From Colwellia_A sp041890515 (lineage in GTDB: Bacteria > Pseudomonadota > Gammaproteobacteria > Enterobacterales > Alteromonadaceae), in contig JASDWX010000054.1 of the NCBI GenBank assembly GCA_041890515.1, forward strand, positions 1-64,000: a stretch of DNA of 64,000 bases, written 5' to 3'. A program made the translations under genes and the position numbers. Below, one piece after another: positions 7,536 through 16,912 of the stretch. Below the pieces are notes generated by a model. That model was not told the origin of the DNA. It searched no databases and worked only from the letters and a program-made list of their open reading frames with translations. Positions within the stretch are counted from its first letter, which is position 1, and every line of letters starts with the position of its first letter.

Positions 7536-9044
7536 ATGGAGTTCAACGTAAAAAGTGGTAGTCCCGAAAAGCAACGTAGCGCCTGTATAGTCGTTGGCGT
7601 TTTTGAACCTCGCCGTCTTTCAGCGATTGCTGAACAGCTTGACGAAATAAGTGAAGGTTATATTAGTAACTTATTACGTCGTGGCGATTTAGAAGGTAAA
7701 TCAGGGCAAATGTTACTGCTTCATCATGTGCCTAATATCCTAAGCGAACGTGTTTTGCTCGTGGGTTGTGGTAAAGAACGTGAACTTGATGAACGTCAAT
7801 ATCGTCAGATTATCAGCAAAACAATTAGTACCTTAAACGAAACGGGTTCGATGGAAGCGGTATGCTTTTTATCTGAATTACATGTTAAAGGTCGAGATAC
7901 TTATTGGAAAGTTCGCCAAGCAGTTGAAGCCACTCAAGATTGCTTATACAGTTTTGATGGATTAAAAACGCGCAAGGTTGAAGCACGTCGTCCATTACGT
8001 AAAATGGTTTTTAATGTGCCAACACGTAGAGAATTACCTTTAGGCGAACGTGCAATTTCTCATGCACTTGCTGTATCAGAAGGTATAACAACCTGTAAAA
8101 ATGTTGCGAACATGCCGCCAAACATTTGTAATCCAGCTTATTTAGCAGAACAAGCTAAAATTTTAAAAAACGATTACGAAAATGTTAGCACCGAATTTGT
8201 TGGCGAGAAAGAAATGGAAGAATTAGGTATGCATTCATACCTTGCCGTTGGCCGAGCTTCCCGCAATGAATCTATTATGAGTATTATTAAATATAATGGC
8301 GCTGCTGCTGATGTCAACCCAATAGTGTTAGTCGGCAAAGGTATCACTTTTGATTCAGGTGGTATTTCATTAAAGCCAGGTGAAGCTATGGATGAAATGA
8401 AATATGACATGGGTGGAGCAGCTGGTGTTTTAGGCGCTATGCACGCATTGGCAGAATTACAATTACCTATTAACGTTATTGGTATTTTAGTCGGTTGTGA
8501 AAATATGCCCGGTGGCGATGCATATCGTCCTGGTGATATTTTAACGACAATGTCAGGTCAAACGGTTGAAGTATTAAATACCGATGCAGAAGGTCGTTTA
8601 GTGTTATGTGATGCACTCACCTATGTTGAACGTTTTGATCCAGAACTCGTTATTGATGTTGCAACACTAACCGGTGCTTGTGTCGTTGCTTTAGGTAAGC
8701 ATGCCTCTGGTTTATTAAGCACACACAACCCTTTAGCACATGAACTATTAAATGCTTCTGAACAAAGTGGTGACCGCGCATGGCGTTTACCGTTATGGGA
8801 AGAGTACCAAGAACAACTAGAAAGCCCATTTGCTGACTTTACTAACCTAGGTGGCAAAGGCGCAGGTACTATTACTGCCGCATGTTTCTTAGCGCGATTC
8901 ACTAAAAAGTACAACTGGGCGCATCTAGATGTTGCTGGTACTGCTTGGCGAAGTGGTGGAAAAGATAAAGGCTCGACTGGTCGCCCTGTAAGCTTGTTGA
9001 CTCAATTTTTATTGAATCGTTCAGGTGCAGAGCAAAGCGAATAA
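7536..9044 (+). CDS. pepA: Leucyl aminopeptidase PepA (M17 family)
   Basis: Cytosolic di-metal (Zn/Mn) aminopeptidase that removes N-terminal residues; in enterobacteria PepA also binds DNA in site-specific recombination. The M17 signature NTDAEGRL is present (about residue 348), together with the metal and substrate motif around VGKGITFDSGGISLKP and the C-terminal LDVAGTAW. I chose the ATG at 7536 because AGGAG lies directly upstream with good spacing. This gives 502 residues, matching the family (E. coli 503); an upstream TTG at 7509 would add nine residues but lacks such a site. It heads a pepA-holC-valS cluster. Confidence 0.95.
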   Translation: MEFNVKSGSPEKQRSACIVVGVFEPRRLSAIAEQLDEISEGYISNLLRRGDLEGKSGQMLLLHHVPNILSERVLLVGCGKERELDERQYRQIISKTISTLNETGSMEAVCFLSELHVKGRDTYWKVRQAVEATQDCLYSFDGLKTRKVEARRPLRKMVFNVPTRRELPLGERAISHALAVSEGITTCKNVANMPPNICNPAYLAEQAKILKNDYENVSTEFVGEKEMEELGMHSYLAVGRASRNESIMSIIKYNGAAADVNPIVLVGKGITFDSGGISLKPGEAMDEMKYDMGGAAGVLGAMHALAELQLPINVIGILVGCENMPGGDAYRPGDILTTMSGQTVEVLNTDAEGRLVLCDALTYVERFDPELVIDVATLTGACVVALGKHASGLLSTHNPLAHELLNASEQSGDRAWRLPLWEEYQEQLESPFADFTNLGGKGAGTITAACFLARFTKKYNWAHLDVAGTAWRSGGKDKGSTGRPVSLLTQFLLNRSGAEQSE

Positions 9045-9083
9045 CATCAAGCTAAATAAAGAAACAAAAGGAACACCGCAAAC

Positions 9084-9563
9084 ATGCAAACACAAGTAAT
9101 GTTTTATTTGCTTGAAGATAATGCAAAGCGAGAAGATGGGGCTGAAGCGTCACATTTTCATGCTTGTTTGCAGGCAGCTAATTTTTATCGTCAAAATCAG
9201 CGAGTATTTATTTACTGCGCCGATCAGAAAATGGCGCATCAATTAGATGAACTGCTTTGGGCTTTTGAGCCTGACAGTTTTGTTCCCCACAATTTACCGG
9301 GCGAAGGCCCTAAAAATGGCGCAGCCGTAGAAATCAGTTGGCAACCTCCAACGAATCGGCGCGCTATTTTAATAAATTTAACCAGCACAGTGCCAAACTT
9401 TGCTAATCAATTTTCACATATTGTTGATTTTGTACCCAGTGATGAAACCCTAAAACAGCAAGCTCGAGAGCGTTATAAAGGCTATCGTCAATGGGGATTT
9501 CAAGTGGATAATCAAACCGCGCCAAAACAGTCAAACTCAATTAATGCACATCAATTAAGTTAA
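9084..9563 (+). CDS. holC: DNA polymerase III subunit chi
   Basis: 159 residues, close to the usual chi length. Chi links the clamp loader (through psi) to single-strand binding protein at the replication fork. The sequence has the family pattern: a beta-strand start (QVMFYLLEDN), a helix with HACLQAANFYRQNQRVFIYC-like spacing, a central LDELLWAFEPDSFVPHNL motif, and a region ending in YRQWGFQV. Position between pepA and valS is the conserved holC position in gammaproteobacteria. It lies 39 bases after pepA and 12 before valS, so the three are probably co-transcribed. Confidence 0.93.
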   Translation: MQTQVMFYLLEDNAKREDGAEASHFHACLQAANFYRQNQRVFIYCADQKMAHQLDELLWAFEPDSFVPHNLPGEGPKNGAAVEISWQPPTNRRAILINLTSTVPNFANQFSHIVDFVPSDETLKQQARERYKGYRQWGFQVDNQTAPKQSNSINAHQLS

Positions 9564-9575
9564 GTAGTCATTCCC

Positions 9576-12458
9576 ATGGAAAAAACATTCAATCCTTCAG
9601 AAATAGAACAGTCTCTTTATCAAAATTGGGAAGAGCAAGGTTATTTTAGCCCAGCTGGCGAAGGAGATGGCTATAGCATTGCTATTCCGCCACCAAACGT
9701 TACCGGTAGTTTGCATATGGGACATGCGTTCCAACAAACAATTATGGATACCTTAATTCGTTATCAACGTATGCAAGGTAAAAACACTTTGTGGCAAACA
9801 GGAATGGATCATGCGGGCATCGCCACGCAAATGGTCGTAGAGCGAAAAATTGCCGCTGAAGAAGATAAAACACGTCATGACTACGGTCGTGATGCATTTA
9901 TTGATAAAGTATGGGAATGGAAAAACGAATCTGGTGGCACTATTAGCAAACAAATGCGTCGCTTAGGAAATTCAATTGACTGGACTCGCGAGCGCTTCAC
10001 CATGGACGACGGTATGTCAGAAGCCGTACAAGAAGTCTTCGTTCGCTTATTTGAAGATGACTTGATTTATCGTGGTAAACGCTTAGTAAATTGGGATCCT
10101 AAATTTCATACGGCCATCTCAGATTTAGAAGTAGAAAATAAAGATAAAAAAGGCTACATGTGGTACTTACGCTACCCATTAGCTAATGGTGTTAAAACCG
10201 CTGAAGGTCTTGACTACTTAGTTGTTGCAACCACTCGACCAGAAACCGTTTTAGGTGATACAGGTGTTGCGGTTAATCCTGAAGATCCTCGTTACAAAGA
10301 TCTTATCGGCAAGCACATATTATTACCTTTGGTTAATCGTTTAATCCCTATTGTAGGTGATGAACATGCTGATATGACCAAAGGCTCAGGTTGTGTGAAA
10401 ATTACACCTGCTCATGACTTTAACGATAATGAAGTCGGCAAACGTCATGATTTACCACTCATCAATATTTTAGATAAAAACGCAGCTATTTTAGCCAGCG
10501 CAGAAGTTTATCAAAATAATGGTGAGCCGTCTGATGTATACAGTACAGATCTTCCGGCTGAATTTGCAGGCATGGATCGCTTTGTTGCTCGTAAAGCAAT
10601 TGTTGCTGCGTTTGACGATTTAGAATTTTTGGTGGAAGTAAAAGAGCATGATTTAGTTGCACCGTACGGTGATCGCTCAGGTGTGATCATTGAGCCATTA
10701 TTAACTGACCAATGGTATGTTCGCACTGCACCGCTTGCCGGACCTGCCGTTGATGCAGTAGCCAATGGTGAAATTGAAATTGTACCTAAACAATATGAAA
10801 ACATGTACAACGCTTGGATGAGTGATGTTCAAGATTGGTGTATTTCTCGTCAACTTTGGTGGGGACATAGAATTCCAGCATGGTACGACGAAAATGGTGG
10901 GTTTTACGTAGGCAGGACTGAAGAAGAAGTGCGTGCTAAGCATTCATTAACTGATGAGGTGACATTAAGACAAGACGATGATGTACTTGATACTTGGTTC
11001 TCATCCGCATTATGGACGTTTTCAACACTTGGTTGGCCAAACAGTGTGGAAGATCTGAAGAAATTCCATTCAACTGACGTGTTAGTTACTGGTTTTGATA
11101 TTATCTTCTTTTGGGTTGCGCGCATGATCATGATGACTATGCACTTCATCAAAGACGAAAATGGCAAGCCACAAGTACCGTTCAAAAAAGTCTATGTTAC
11201 GGGGCTTATTCGCGATGAAAATGGCGATAAAATGAGTAAATCAAAAGGTAACGTTGTTGATCCACTAGATATGATTGACGGCATTGCGCTTGACGATTTA
11301 CTTGAGAAACGTACAGGTAATATGATGCAGCCCAAATTGGCCGCAAAAATAAACAAATTAACCAAAAAAGAATATCCTGAAGGTATTGAAGCACACGGTA
11401 CTGATGCCTTACGTTTTACACTCACTTCTGTTGCTTCAACGGGCCGTGATATTACTTGGGATATGAAACGATTAGACGGTTACCGCAATTTCTGTAATAA
11501 ATTATGGAATGCGAGTCGTTACGTCTTAATGAATACCGAAGAGCAAGACTGTGGAAAAATAGTTGACGGTAAACAAAATGAAATGGAATTTTCATTAGCT
11601 GACCGTTGGATATTAGGTCAGTTTCAACAAACGGTTAAAACCGTTCATGAATCGTTTGACGCATTCCGCTTTGACTTAGCCTCACAAGCACTTTACGAAT
11701 TCACTTGGAACCAATTTTGTGATTGGTATTTAGAGTTAACGAAACCAGTACTCTTTAAAGGTAGTGAAGCACAACAACGTGGAACTCGTCATACTTTAGT
11801 AACGGTTCTCGAAAGCTTATTACGTTTGATGCATCCAATCATGCCATTCATTACTGAAACGATTTGGCAGCGTGTTGTGCCATTAAGCAATTTCGTTGCC
11901 GATTACAAAGGTAATGAAACTGCCAGCATTATGGTGCAAAGTTTTCCTCAATTTGATGAAAGCCAATGTGACCAAACAGCGATTGACGATTTAGAGTGGG
12001 TAAAACAATTTGTTGTCGCTATTCGTAATATTCGTGGTGAAATGGATATTTCTCCAAGTAAAGAATTACCGGTATTACTGAAAAATGTGAATGCTAACGA
12101 CCAACGTCGTTTAGATGAAAACCAGCAATTTTTAAGTGCCTTAGCTAAACTTGAAAGCATTACTGTATTAACTGATGATGATAACGGCCCACTTTCAGCA
12201 ACAGCTGTTGTTGGCGATTTATCCGTGCTAATACCAATGGCGGGATTAATTGATAAAGCAGCTGAACTGGCACGCTTAACTAAAGCGGTGGATAAGCTAG
12301 AAAAAGATGCTGATAGAACACGCGGCAAGCTAAGCAACGAAAAGTTTGTTGGTAAAGCGCCTGAAGCTGTTATAAACAAAGAAAAAGCAAAATTAGCGGA
12401 CACAGAATCTGCTTTAGCTAAGCTTGCTGATCAGATCACGCAAATTTCAGCTTTGTAA
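9576..12458 (+). CDS. valS: Valyl-tRNA synthetase
   Basis: 960 residues, the normal length for bacterial ValRS. It charges tRNA-Val with valine and edits mis-activated threonine. Class Ia motifs are present: the HIGH-type box PPNVTGSLHMGHA (about residues 39-51) and KMSKS at about 552-556. The CP1 editing domain lies between them, including the TTRPETVLGDTGVAVNP stretch. The C-terminal 70 residues form the usual coiled-coil tRNA-binding arm, rich in Lys, Glu and Ala. It ends the pepA-holC-valS cluster and is followed by a strong terminator. Confidence 0.97.
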   Translation: MEKTFNPSEIEQSLYQNWEEQGYFSPAGEGDGYSIAIPPPNVTGSLHMGHAFQQTIMDTLIRYQRMQGKNTLWQTGMDHAGIATQMVVERKIAAEEDKTRHDYGRDAFIDKVWEWKNESGGTISKQMRRLGNSIDWTRERFTMDDGMSEAVQEVFVRLFEDDLIYRGKRLVNWDPKFHTAISDLEVENKDKKGYMWYLRYPLANGVKTAEGLDYLVVATTRPETVLGDTGVAVNPEDPRYKDLIGKHILLPLVNRLIPIVGDEHADMTKGSGCVKITPAHDFNDNEVGKRHDLPLINILDKNAAILASAEVYQNNGEPSDVYSTDLPAEFAGMDRFVARKAIVAAFDDLEFLVEVKEHDLVAPYGDRSGVIIEPLLTDQWYVRTAPLAGPAVDAVANGEIEIVPKQYENMYNAWMSDVQDWCISRQLWWGHRIPAWYDENGGFYVGRTEEEVRAKHSLTDEVTLRQDDDVLDTWFSSALWTFSTLGWPNSVEDLKKFHSTDVLVTGFDIIFFWVARMIMMTMHFIKDENGKPQVPFKKVYVTGLIRDENGDKMSKSKGNVVDPLDMIDGIALDDLLEKRTGNMMQPKLAAKINKLTKKEYPEGIEAHGTDALRFTLTSVASTGRDITWDMKRLDGYRNFCNKLWNASRYVLMNTEEQDCGKIVDGKQNEMEFSLADRWILGQFQQTVKTVHESFDAFRFDLASQALYEFTWNQFCDWYLELTKPVLFKGSEAQQRGTRHTLVTVLESLLRLMHPIMPFITETIWQRVVPLSNFVADYKGNETASIMVQSFPQFDESQCDQTAIDDLEWVKQFVVAIRNIRGEMDISPSKELPVLLKNVNANDQRRLDENQQFLSALAKLESITVLTDDDNGPLSATAVVGDLSVLIPMAGLIDKAAELARLTKAVDKLEKDADRTRGKLSNEKFVGKAPEAVINKEKAKLADTESALAKLADQITQISAL

Positions 12459-12511
12459 ATGTTGTTTATTGTATGATTGATAAATAGTAATGATTCTCAG
12501 TTATAATTTTC

Positions 12512-12541
12512 AATAAAGCCAGCACCTTAGCTGGCTTTATT
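12512..12541 (+). terminator. Rho-independent terminator after valS
   Basis: Perfect 12-bp stem AATAAAGCCAGC/GCTGGCTTTATT with the loop ACCTTA, 54 bases after the valS stop. T-rich sequence follows. Confidence 0.85.
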
Positions 12542-12829
12542 GTTATAAAAAAGTCACAAAATCTTAATGTTTTTATAGGATCTCACTAAAATATTGTGCT
12601 AACATACTTTCGCGTTGAGTTTTTGCGTTTCGGGAGAAGGATAATTCAACTATATACCTTAATTTAATAAGGTTTATTATTGATTAACCTCAGACGCTAC
12701 TAGTTTGTGTTATTGGAAACCTTTCTCTGTCTGTACTTTTATAGGTAGAGAGCATTTACTCCGTATAAATCAAAGTGGACAATCCACTTATTACTATTTT
12801 TTAATTAACAACCTACGGGAAATGTACAC
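12542..12829 (+). promoter_or_regulatory. Promoter and long 5' leader of the cold-shock gene
   Basis: No ORF between the valS terminator and the cold-shock start. Cold-shock mRNAs usually carry long structured leaders, and this stretch could hold one. A stem AAGTGGA/TCCACTT with a 3-base loop (12773-12789) lies 40 bases before the start codon, with a longer imperfect hairpin (CTCT/AGAG arms, about 12725-12752) upstream. I do not assign a specific -35/-10 pair. Confidence 0.45.
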
Positions 12830-13039
12830 ATGTCTGATTCAGTAACTGGTAAAGTAAAATTTTTTAACGAATCTAAAGGATTCGGTTTCATAGAACAAGA
12901 TAACGGACCTGACGTTTTTGTTCACTTCAGCGCTATCTCTGGTGACGGTTTCCGTACACTAACTGACGGTCAAGGTGTTACTTTTACTATCAAGCAAGGA
13001 CAAAAAGGTCCTGAAGCTGAAAACGTAATTGCTTCTTAA
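12830..13039 (+). CDS. Cold-shock protein, CspA family
   Basis: 69 residues, one cold-shock domain. The RNA-binding motifs are intact: RNP1 KGFGFIEQ (about residues 16-23) and RNP2 VFVHFSAI (about 29-36). It binds single-stranded RNA/DNA and acts as an RNA chaperone; which paralogue (CspA, CspC, CspE or CspD type) cannot be decided from sequence alone. It is a single-gene unit with a long leader and its own terminator. The long leader suggests cold induction, but this is inferred. Confidence 0.93.
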   Translation: MSDSVTGKVKFFNESKGFGFIEQDNGPDVFVHFSAISGDGFRTLTDGQGVTFTIKQGQKGPEAENVIAS

Positions 13040-13081
13040 TAACTGATTATTTTAGTTATTAAAGGGTCTTAGGATCCACAT

Positions 13082-13120
13082 AAAAAAGCGGAACAATGAT
13101 AATTGTTGCGCTTTTTTTTT
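13082..13120 (+). terminator. Rho-independent terminator after the cold-shock gene
   Basis: AAAAAAGCG and CGCTTTTTT arms enclosing AACAAT/ATTGTT, with one G-G mismatch between the two paired blocks, followed by a run of Ts. Strong terminator signature. Confidence 0.88.
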
Positions 13121-13215
13121 ACTTAAATTTATACCCTTTCAACTGTTTTATCCGCATTAATGATCACTTCCTAAAATAAAGTTATAAAGCTCTGCTACAC
13201 TCTTTAATGTAAATA

Positions 13216-13225
13216 NNNNNNNNNN
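13216..13225. other. Assembly gap (10 N)
   Basis: Ten undefined bases. The true gap length is not known. It removes the start of the following gene, so this locus is incomplete. Confidence 0.99.
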
Positions 13226-13919
13226 AGCGATAACCGTTAGGGATATTCTTCTTTCATCCATAATATTATTAACACCCATCACTAGCCATGCTTCTCTGCT
13301 ATTTATCAATGAAATACATTATGACAATAATGGTGCTGATAAAGATGAGTTTGTTGAACTTGCCGGCAGTGCAGGTTTACATCTATTAGACTGGTCATTG
13401 AAATTTTATAACGGAAGTACAGGACTGGTTTATAAAACCTTCACAATTGACGATGTCACATTGGATGATAACCACAATGGATTTGGATTTTTAGCCATCA
13501 ACGTGAGCGGTATTCAAAATGGCAGCACTAAAGGCACTGGGGATGGAATAGCTATAATTGATAATAATGATAACATTATGCAGTTTCTTTCTTATGAAGG
13601 CACTTTTGAAGCTAAAGATGGCCCAGCATTGGGCATATTAAGTAAGAACATTTCAGTTAGCCAAAGTAACTCTCCTGAAGGTAAATCCATGCAATTGACC
13701 TCGAGTGGAAATAATTATGATGACTTTACATGGAAACTTGAAGATAACACCTATGGGAGAATAAACATGGGTCAGAACTTTTTAGGTGAGCAAGACCCTT
13801 ACGCAGTGCAGGTATCAGAACCCTACCTACAATTCCCTTTTATACTATTAATAATCACATTACTTTTTAGTAGAAAAAGACTCAATAATGGGGTGATAAG
13901 AAGGCGTGCTATTCTCTGA
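13226..13919 (+). CDS. Exported lamin-tail-domain (LTD) protein with C-terminal membrane anchor, 5' end lost in gap
   Basis: The frame is open from the first base after the gap (codon phase from 13227), so the protein is longer than the piece starting at the TTG at 13398. After the gap it reads as a hydrophobic signal-peptide-like stretch (VRDILLSSIILLTPITSHAS), then LLFINEIHYDNNGADKDEFVE and LLDWSLKFYNGS, the hallmark pattern of bacterial lamin-tail domains on exported proteins. The C-terminus has a hydrophobic segment (FPFILLIITLLF) followed by RKR, a sorting/anchor-like tail of the kind seen on surface-processed proteins of marine gammaproteobacteria. The start codon is probably inside or just before the N run. 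Function is unknown; LTD domains often sit on secreted nucleases, but no nuclease domain is seen here. Confidence 0.75.
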
Positions 13920-13920
13920 C

Positions 13921-13965
13921 ATAATGATTGTCATGAATAAAGTCAATATTCATGACAATCATTAT
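13921..13965. repeat. Perfect 19-bp inverted repeat between convergent genes
   Basis: Left arm 13921-13939 (ATAATGATTGTCATGAATA) and its exact complement at 13947-13965, with a 7-base loop. There is no T-run on either side, so it is not a classical intrinsic terminator, although it sits where a bidirectional one would be. The arms have an ATAATGAT...CAT look loosely like a Fur box. Confidence 0.8.
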
Positions 13966-14005
13966 AAATCGCTAAGCCACCATAAAACAGATGTCTATAT
14001 TTGCG

Positions 14006-15034
14006 TTATAGTTTTATTTCTGCTGATATTAAATCAACCAACGCTTCAATATGCTTTTCGTCTATATTTAACGCAGGAATGTAATGATAAACTTCACCAC
14101 CAGCACCTAAAAATAAATCACGATTTTCGTGCTCTAATTCTTCTAATGTTTCCAAACAATCGGCACTAAATGCAGGACTAATAATAGCGACATGTTTATT
14201 CTTATCGGCTAGATCAATAAGTGTTACGTCAGTATACGGCTGTAACCACTCAGCTTTGCCAAAACGTGATTGAAATGTCATCACAAAGTCATCTTCACTA
14301 AACCCTAACGATTCCATTAATAAACGCGTAGTTTTTGCACAAAAACAATAATACGGATCACCCTGTTCAAGGAAATACTTAGGCATACCATGAAATGACA
14401 ACACTAACTTGTCTGGCTTACCATGCACTTCAATATGCTTGTGTACACTTTGAGCAAGCGCTGTTATATATTTTTGATTATCATGATAACCACTAATAAA
14501 ACTCAAACTCGGTATCCAGCGCCATGTCTTTATTTTATTTACAATTGCATCAAAACTAGAACCAACAGTAGGCCCTGCATATTGTGGATAAAGAGGTAAT
14601 GCGACTATTTTACTTACGCCAGCAAGTTGAAGCCGGTCTAAAGCATCATTAATTGTGGGCTTTCCATAACGCATTGCCAGTTCAACCTTAACATCATCAC
14701 CATATTTTTCGGCAAGCACTTTAGCGACTTCTTCTTTTTGCTGCTTACTGATGACTAACAATGGAGAGCCCGATGGTGTCCAAATACTTTCATATAACTT
14801 AGCTGATTTTTTTGGCCGAATACGAAGAATAATACCATGTAAAATCATGAGCCAAATAATTCGAGGAATTTCAACCACTCGAGGATCAGATAAAAACTCG
14901 GCTAAATAACGCCTTAACGCAGAAGCTGTCGGCGCTTCAGGTGTGCCAAGGTTAGTCAGTAACACACCAATTTTGGCTTTTTTATTATGCATTTCTTTTG
15001 TGCGGCCGTGAAAACGTCCAGTAAATTTAGGCAT
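14006..15034 (-). CDS. hemH: Ferrochelatase
   Basis: 342 residues. It inserts Fe2+ into protoporphyrin IX, the last step of haem synthesis, at the cytoplasmic membrane. Family signatures are present: GVLLTNLGTPEAP near the N-terminus, the catalytic-histidine motif LVLSFHGMP (about residue 208-216), and CLETLEELEHE near the C-terminus. The start used gives an N-terminal extension of about 20 residues before the conserved part; an internal ATG after an AAAGAA stretch (residue 15) is also possible. It lies beside the cytochrome c maturation genes, which consume haem, though it is transcribed separately. Confidence 0.93.
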   Translation of the reverse strand: MPKFTGRFHGRTKEMHNKKAKIGVLLTNLGTPEAPTASALRRYLAEFLSDPRVVEIPRIIWLMILHGIILRIRPKKSAKLYESIWTPSGSPLLVISKQQKEEVAKVLAEKYGDDVKVELAMRYGKPTINDALDRLQLAGVSKIVALPLYPQYAGPTVGSSFDAIVNKIKTWRWIPSLSFISGYHDNQKYITALAQSVHKHIEVHGKPDKLVLSFHGMPKYFLEQGDPYYCFCAKTTRLLMESLGFSEDDFVMTFQSRFGKAEWLQPYTDVTLIDLADKNKHVAIISPAFSADCLETLEELEHENRDLFLGAGGEVYHYIPALNIDEKHIEALVDLISAEIKL

Positions 15035-15164
15035 GAATTCGATACTCTATTGTTTTAAATGACGACAAAATTACGGTTGGTTAATATACCCGATTTAAAG
15101 AGAACATCATACTGAAAGGCATTATGTATGATGCTCTAAATGGCTAAAAAAGTGATTTCCCTGA

Positions 15165-16430
15165 TTATGGCACTACACTGCTGACAACTAAATTTAATGG
15201 TTCTGTTGTGTTTACTGCTACGTTATTAAGTTCAGCTTTGTAATCGCCTGAATTAATACCTGCTCCACCTTTCGCAGAAACAACCGCATAAATATGCACC
15301 AGATCAACATCGCTTAATTTAGCTTGAGGTGTCATTGCACGCGAATCATTAAGCACAATTGTTATCGGTAAATCACTCGCTAATATCTTCACTGCAGCAA
15401 GTGGCATACGACCTCGAGAGGTATCAGAAGATATCGCATAAATAAAGACTGTTTTGTCAGTTTCTTGTGACAATATTTTTAAAATTTCATCACTTAATTT
15501 AACATTAACCGTTAATTGAGGACCTGAAGTGGTTGCCTCACTACCACTGGCTTTAACACTTATTACATCTGTGCTGGCGAGTCTCATTTTTGCTTGTTCA
15601 ATGGCTTCTATTAACGCTTGTTTATTCACATTTTGTTTATCTGAATCAACGACTCTCTGCCAATGAGAAATAGCCACTTCATAGTTAGCTGCAATAAAGT
15701 TATGCATTCCCAACAGTATATTGGTTGAAGGGTCATTAGGATCAATCGCTAAGGCTTGGTCGATAAACCCTTGTACCCTCGTATCAATTTTTTGTTCATT
15801 TTGATAGTAAATGGCTTGCGCTTTGGCACCAAGGACATCAGCTTGCGGGCCTTCAATACGTAGTACTTGATTATAAGCTTTTAATGCCCCCTCGAATTCA
15901 CCAACCGTGACTAATGTCTGGCCTAGTCTATACCAAGCATCTGAGTTTTCAGGCTCAGTTTTTGTCATATCCATCAATCGTTTTATGTCGTTAATCGTTT
16001 GTTGTTCAGGATTTTCAGGCTGTTGTATTGGTGCCTGTGCAGTCATGGTAGTCAACTTTTCATAAGTGCCTATTTGACTATATAAATAAAAACTAAACAC
16101 TAAGATAAAAACGGACAAACCGATAGGCCATGCAAAGCCCATGGTCTTAATCTCTTGTGGTGTATTATTTTCAAGATCCTGATTTTCCATATCTTGTAAT
16201 AACGTATTATCAAGTTCTGTCAATAAATACTGATAGTTTTCATCATCAATATTATTTTGGGTGAAGTCTTTTTCTATTTCTGCTTTATGCTCGTGATATA
16301 AACGTACATTTGTTTCATCGCGCTGAGTGTCATCAATAGAAATATTGTTTTCTTGTTGCTTTATAAAAGGTGCCCACACTACTACTAATACCAGTAACAA
16401 AAAGGCGATAATGATAAAAATTAATTCCAT
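15165..16430 (-). CDS. ccmI: Cytochrome c maturation protein CcmI (TPR)
   Basis: 421 residues. CcmI is the apocytochrome c chaperone of the System I haem ligation complex. It has an N-terminal membrane segment (about 3-20), a cytoplasmic loop, a second membrane segment (about 97-115) and a periplasmic TPR region (about 150-270) with repeats such as AWYRLGQTLVTVGEFEGALKAYNQ-type helices, then a beta-rich C-terminal domain. It is the last gene of the ccmF-G-H-I operon, 9 bases after ccmH. Confidence 0.9.
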   Translation of the reverse strand: MELIFIIIAFLLLVLVVVWAPFIKQQENNISIDDTQRDETNVRLYHEHKAEIEKDFTQNNIDDENYQYLLTELDNTLLQDMENQDLENNTPQEIKTMGFAWPIGLSVFILVFSFYLYSQIGTYEKLTTMTAQAPIQQPENPEQQTINDIKRLMDMTKTEPENSDAWYRLGQTLVTVGEFEGALKAYNQVLRIEGPQADVLGAKAQAIYYQNEQKIDTRVQGFIDQALAIDPNDPSTNILLGMHNFIAANYEVAISHWQRVVDSDKQNVNKQALIEAIEQAKMRLASTDVISVKASGSEATTSGPQLTVNVKLSDEILKILSQETDKTVFIYAISSDTSRGRMPLAAVKILASDLPITIVLNDSRAMTPQAKLSDVDLVHIYAVVSAKGGAGINSGDYKAELNNVAVNTTEPLNLVVSSVVP

Positions 16431-16439
16431 GATACAGCC

Positions 16440-16910
16440 TTATTTATGCTTTAGAATTTGATCAAGTTTATCTTTTTGATCATTGCTTAATGGTTTTTGG
16501 GCATTTTTCACTGGCTTCCTTCGCAGAACAATGACAACGACAATGACACCAACAACTAATAGCCCTGCTGGGCCATACCATAAAAGATAAGTTAAGCTAG
16601 AAACCCGAGGACGATATAAAACAAACTCACCATAACGAGACACCATGAAGTTCACAATTTCAATATCTGCTTTACCCTGTTGAAGCATATCATAAACTTC
16701 TCGTCGTAAATCTTCAGCAATAGGTGAATTAGAATCCGCTAAATTTTGATTTTGACATTTTGGACAACGTAATTCTTTATTGAGTGCGTTAAAGCGAATT
16801 TCTGTGACTTTATCCTTAAAAACATAAGTATCAACAGGTGTTGCTAAAACTAATGAACTGAATAAGGTAACCACTGCTAACAAGGCGATAACTACGTATT
16901 TATTAAACAT
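16440..16910 (-). CDS. ccmH: Cytochrome c maturation protein CcmH
   Basis: 156 residues. Thiol oxidoreductase that reduces the CxxCH cysteines of apocytochromes in System I. The signal peptide spans about residues 1-23, the redox motif RCPKCQ is near residues 48-53, and the conserved VSRYGEFVLYRP motif precedes a C-terminal membrane segment (about 108-130). The length corresponds to the short CcmH form that works with a separate CcmI, which is the next gene. Confidence 0.94.
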   Translation of the reverse strand: MFNKYVVIALLAVVTLFSSLVLATPVDTYVFKDKVTEIRFNALNKELRCPKCQNQNLADSNSPIAEDLRREVYDMLQQGKADIEIVNFMVSRYGEFVLYRPRVSSLTYLLWYGPAGLLVVGVIVVVIVLRRKPVKNAQKPLSNDQKDKLDQILKHK

Positions 16911-16912
16911 GA

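Noticed and set aside
13906..14169. 87-codon plus-strand ORF overlapping the end of hemH
   Set aside because: It covers the inverted repeat and the antisense of hemH, with no domain or ribosome-binding site.
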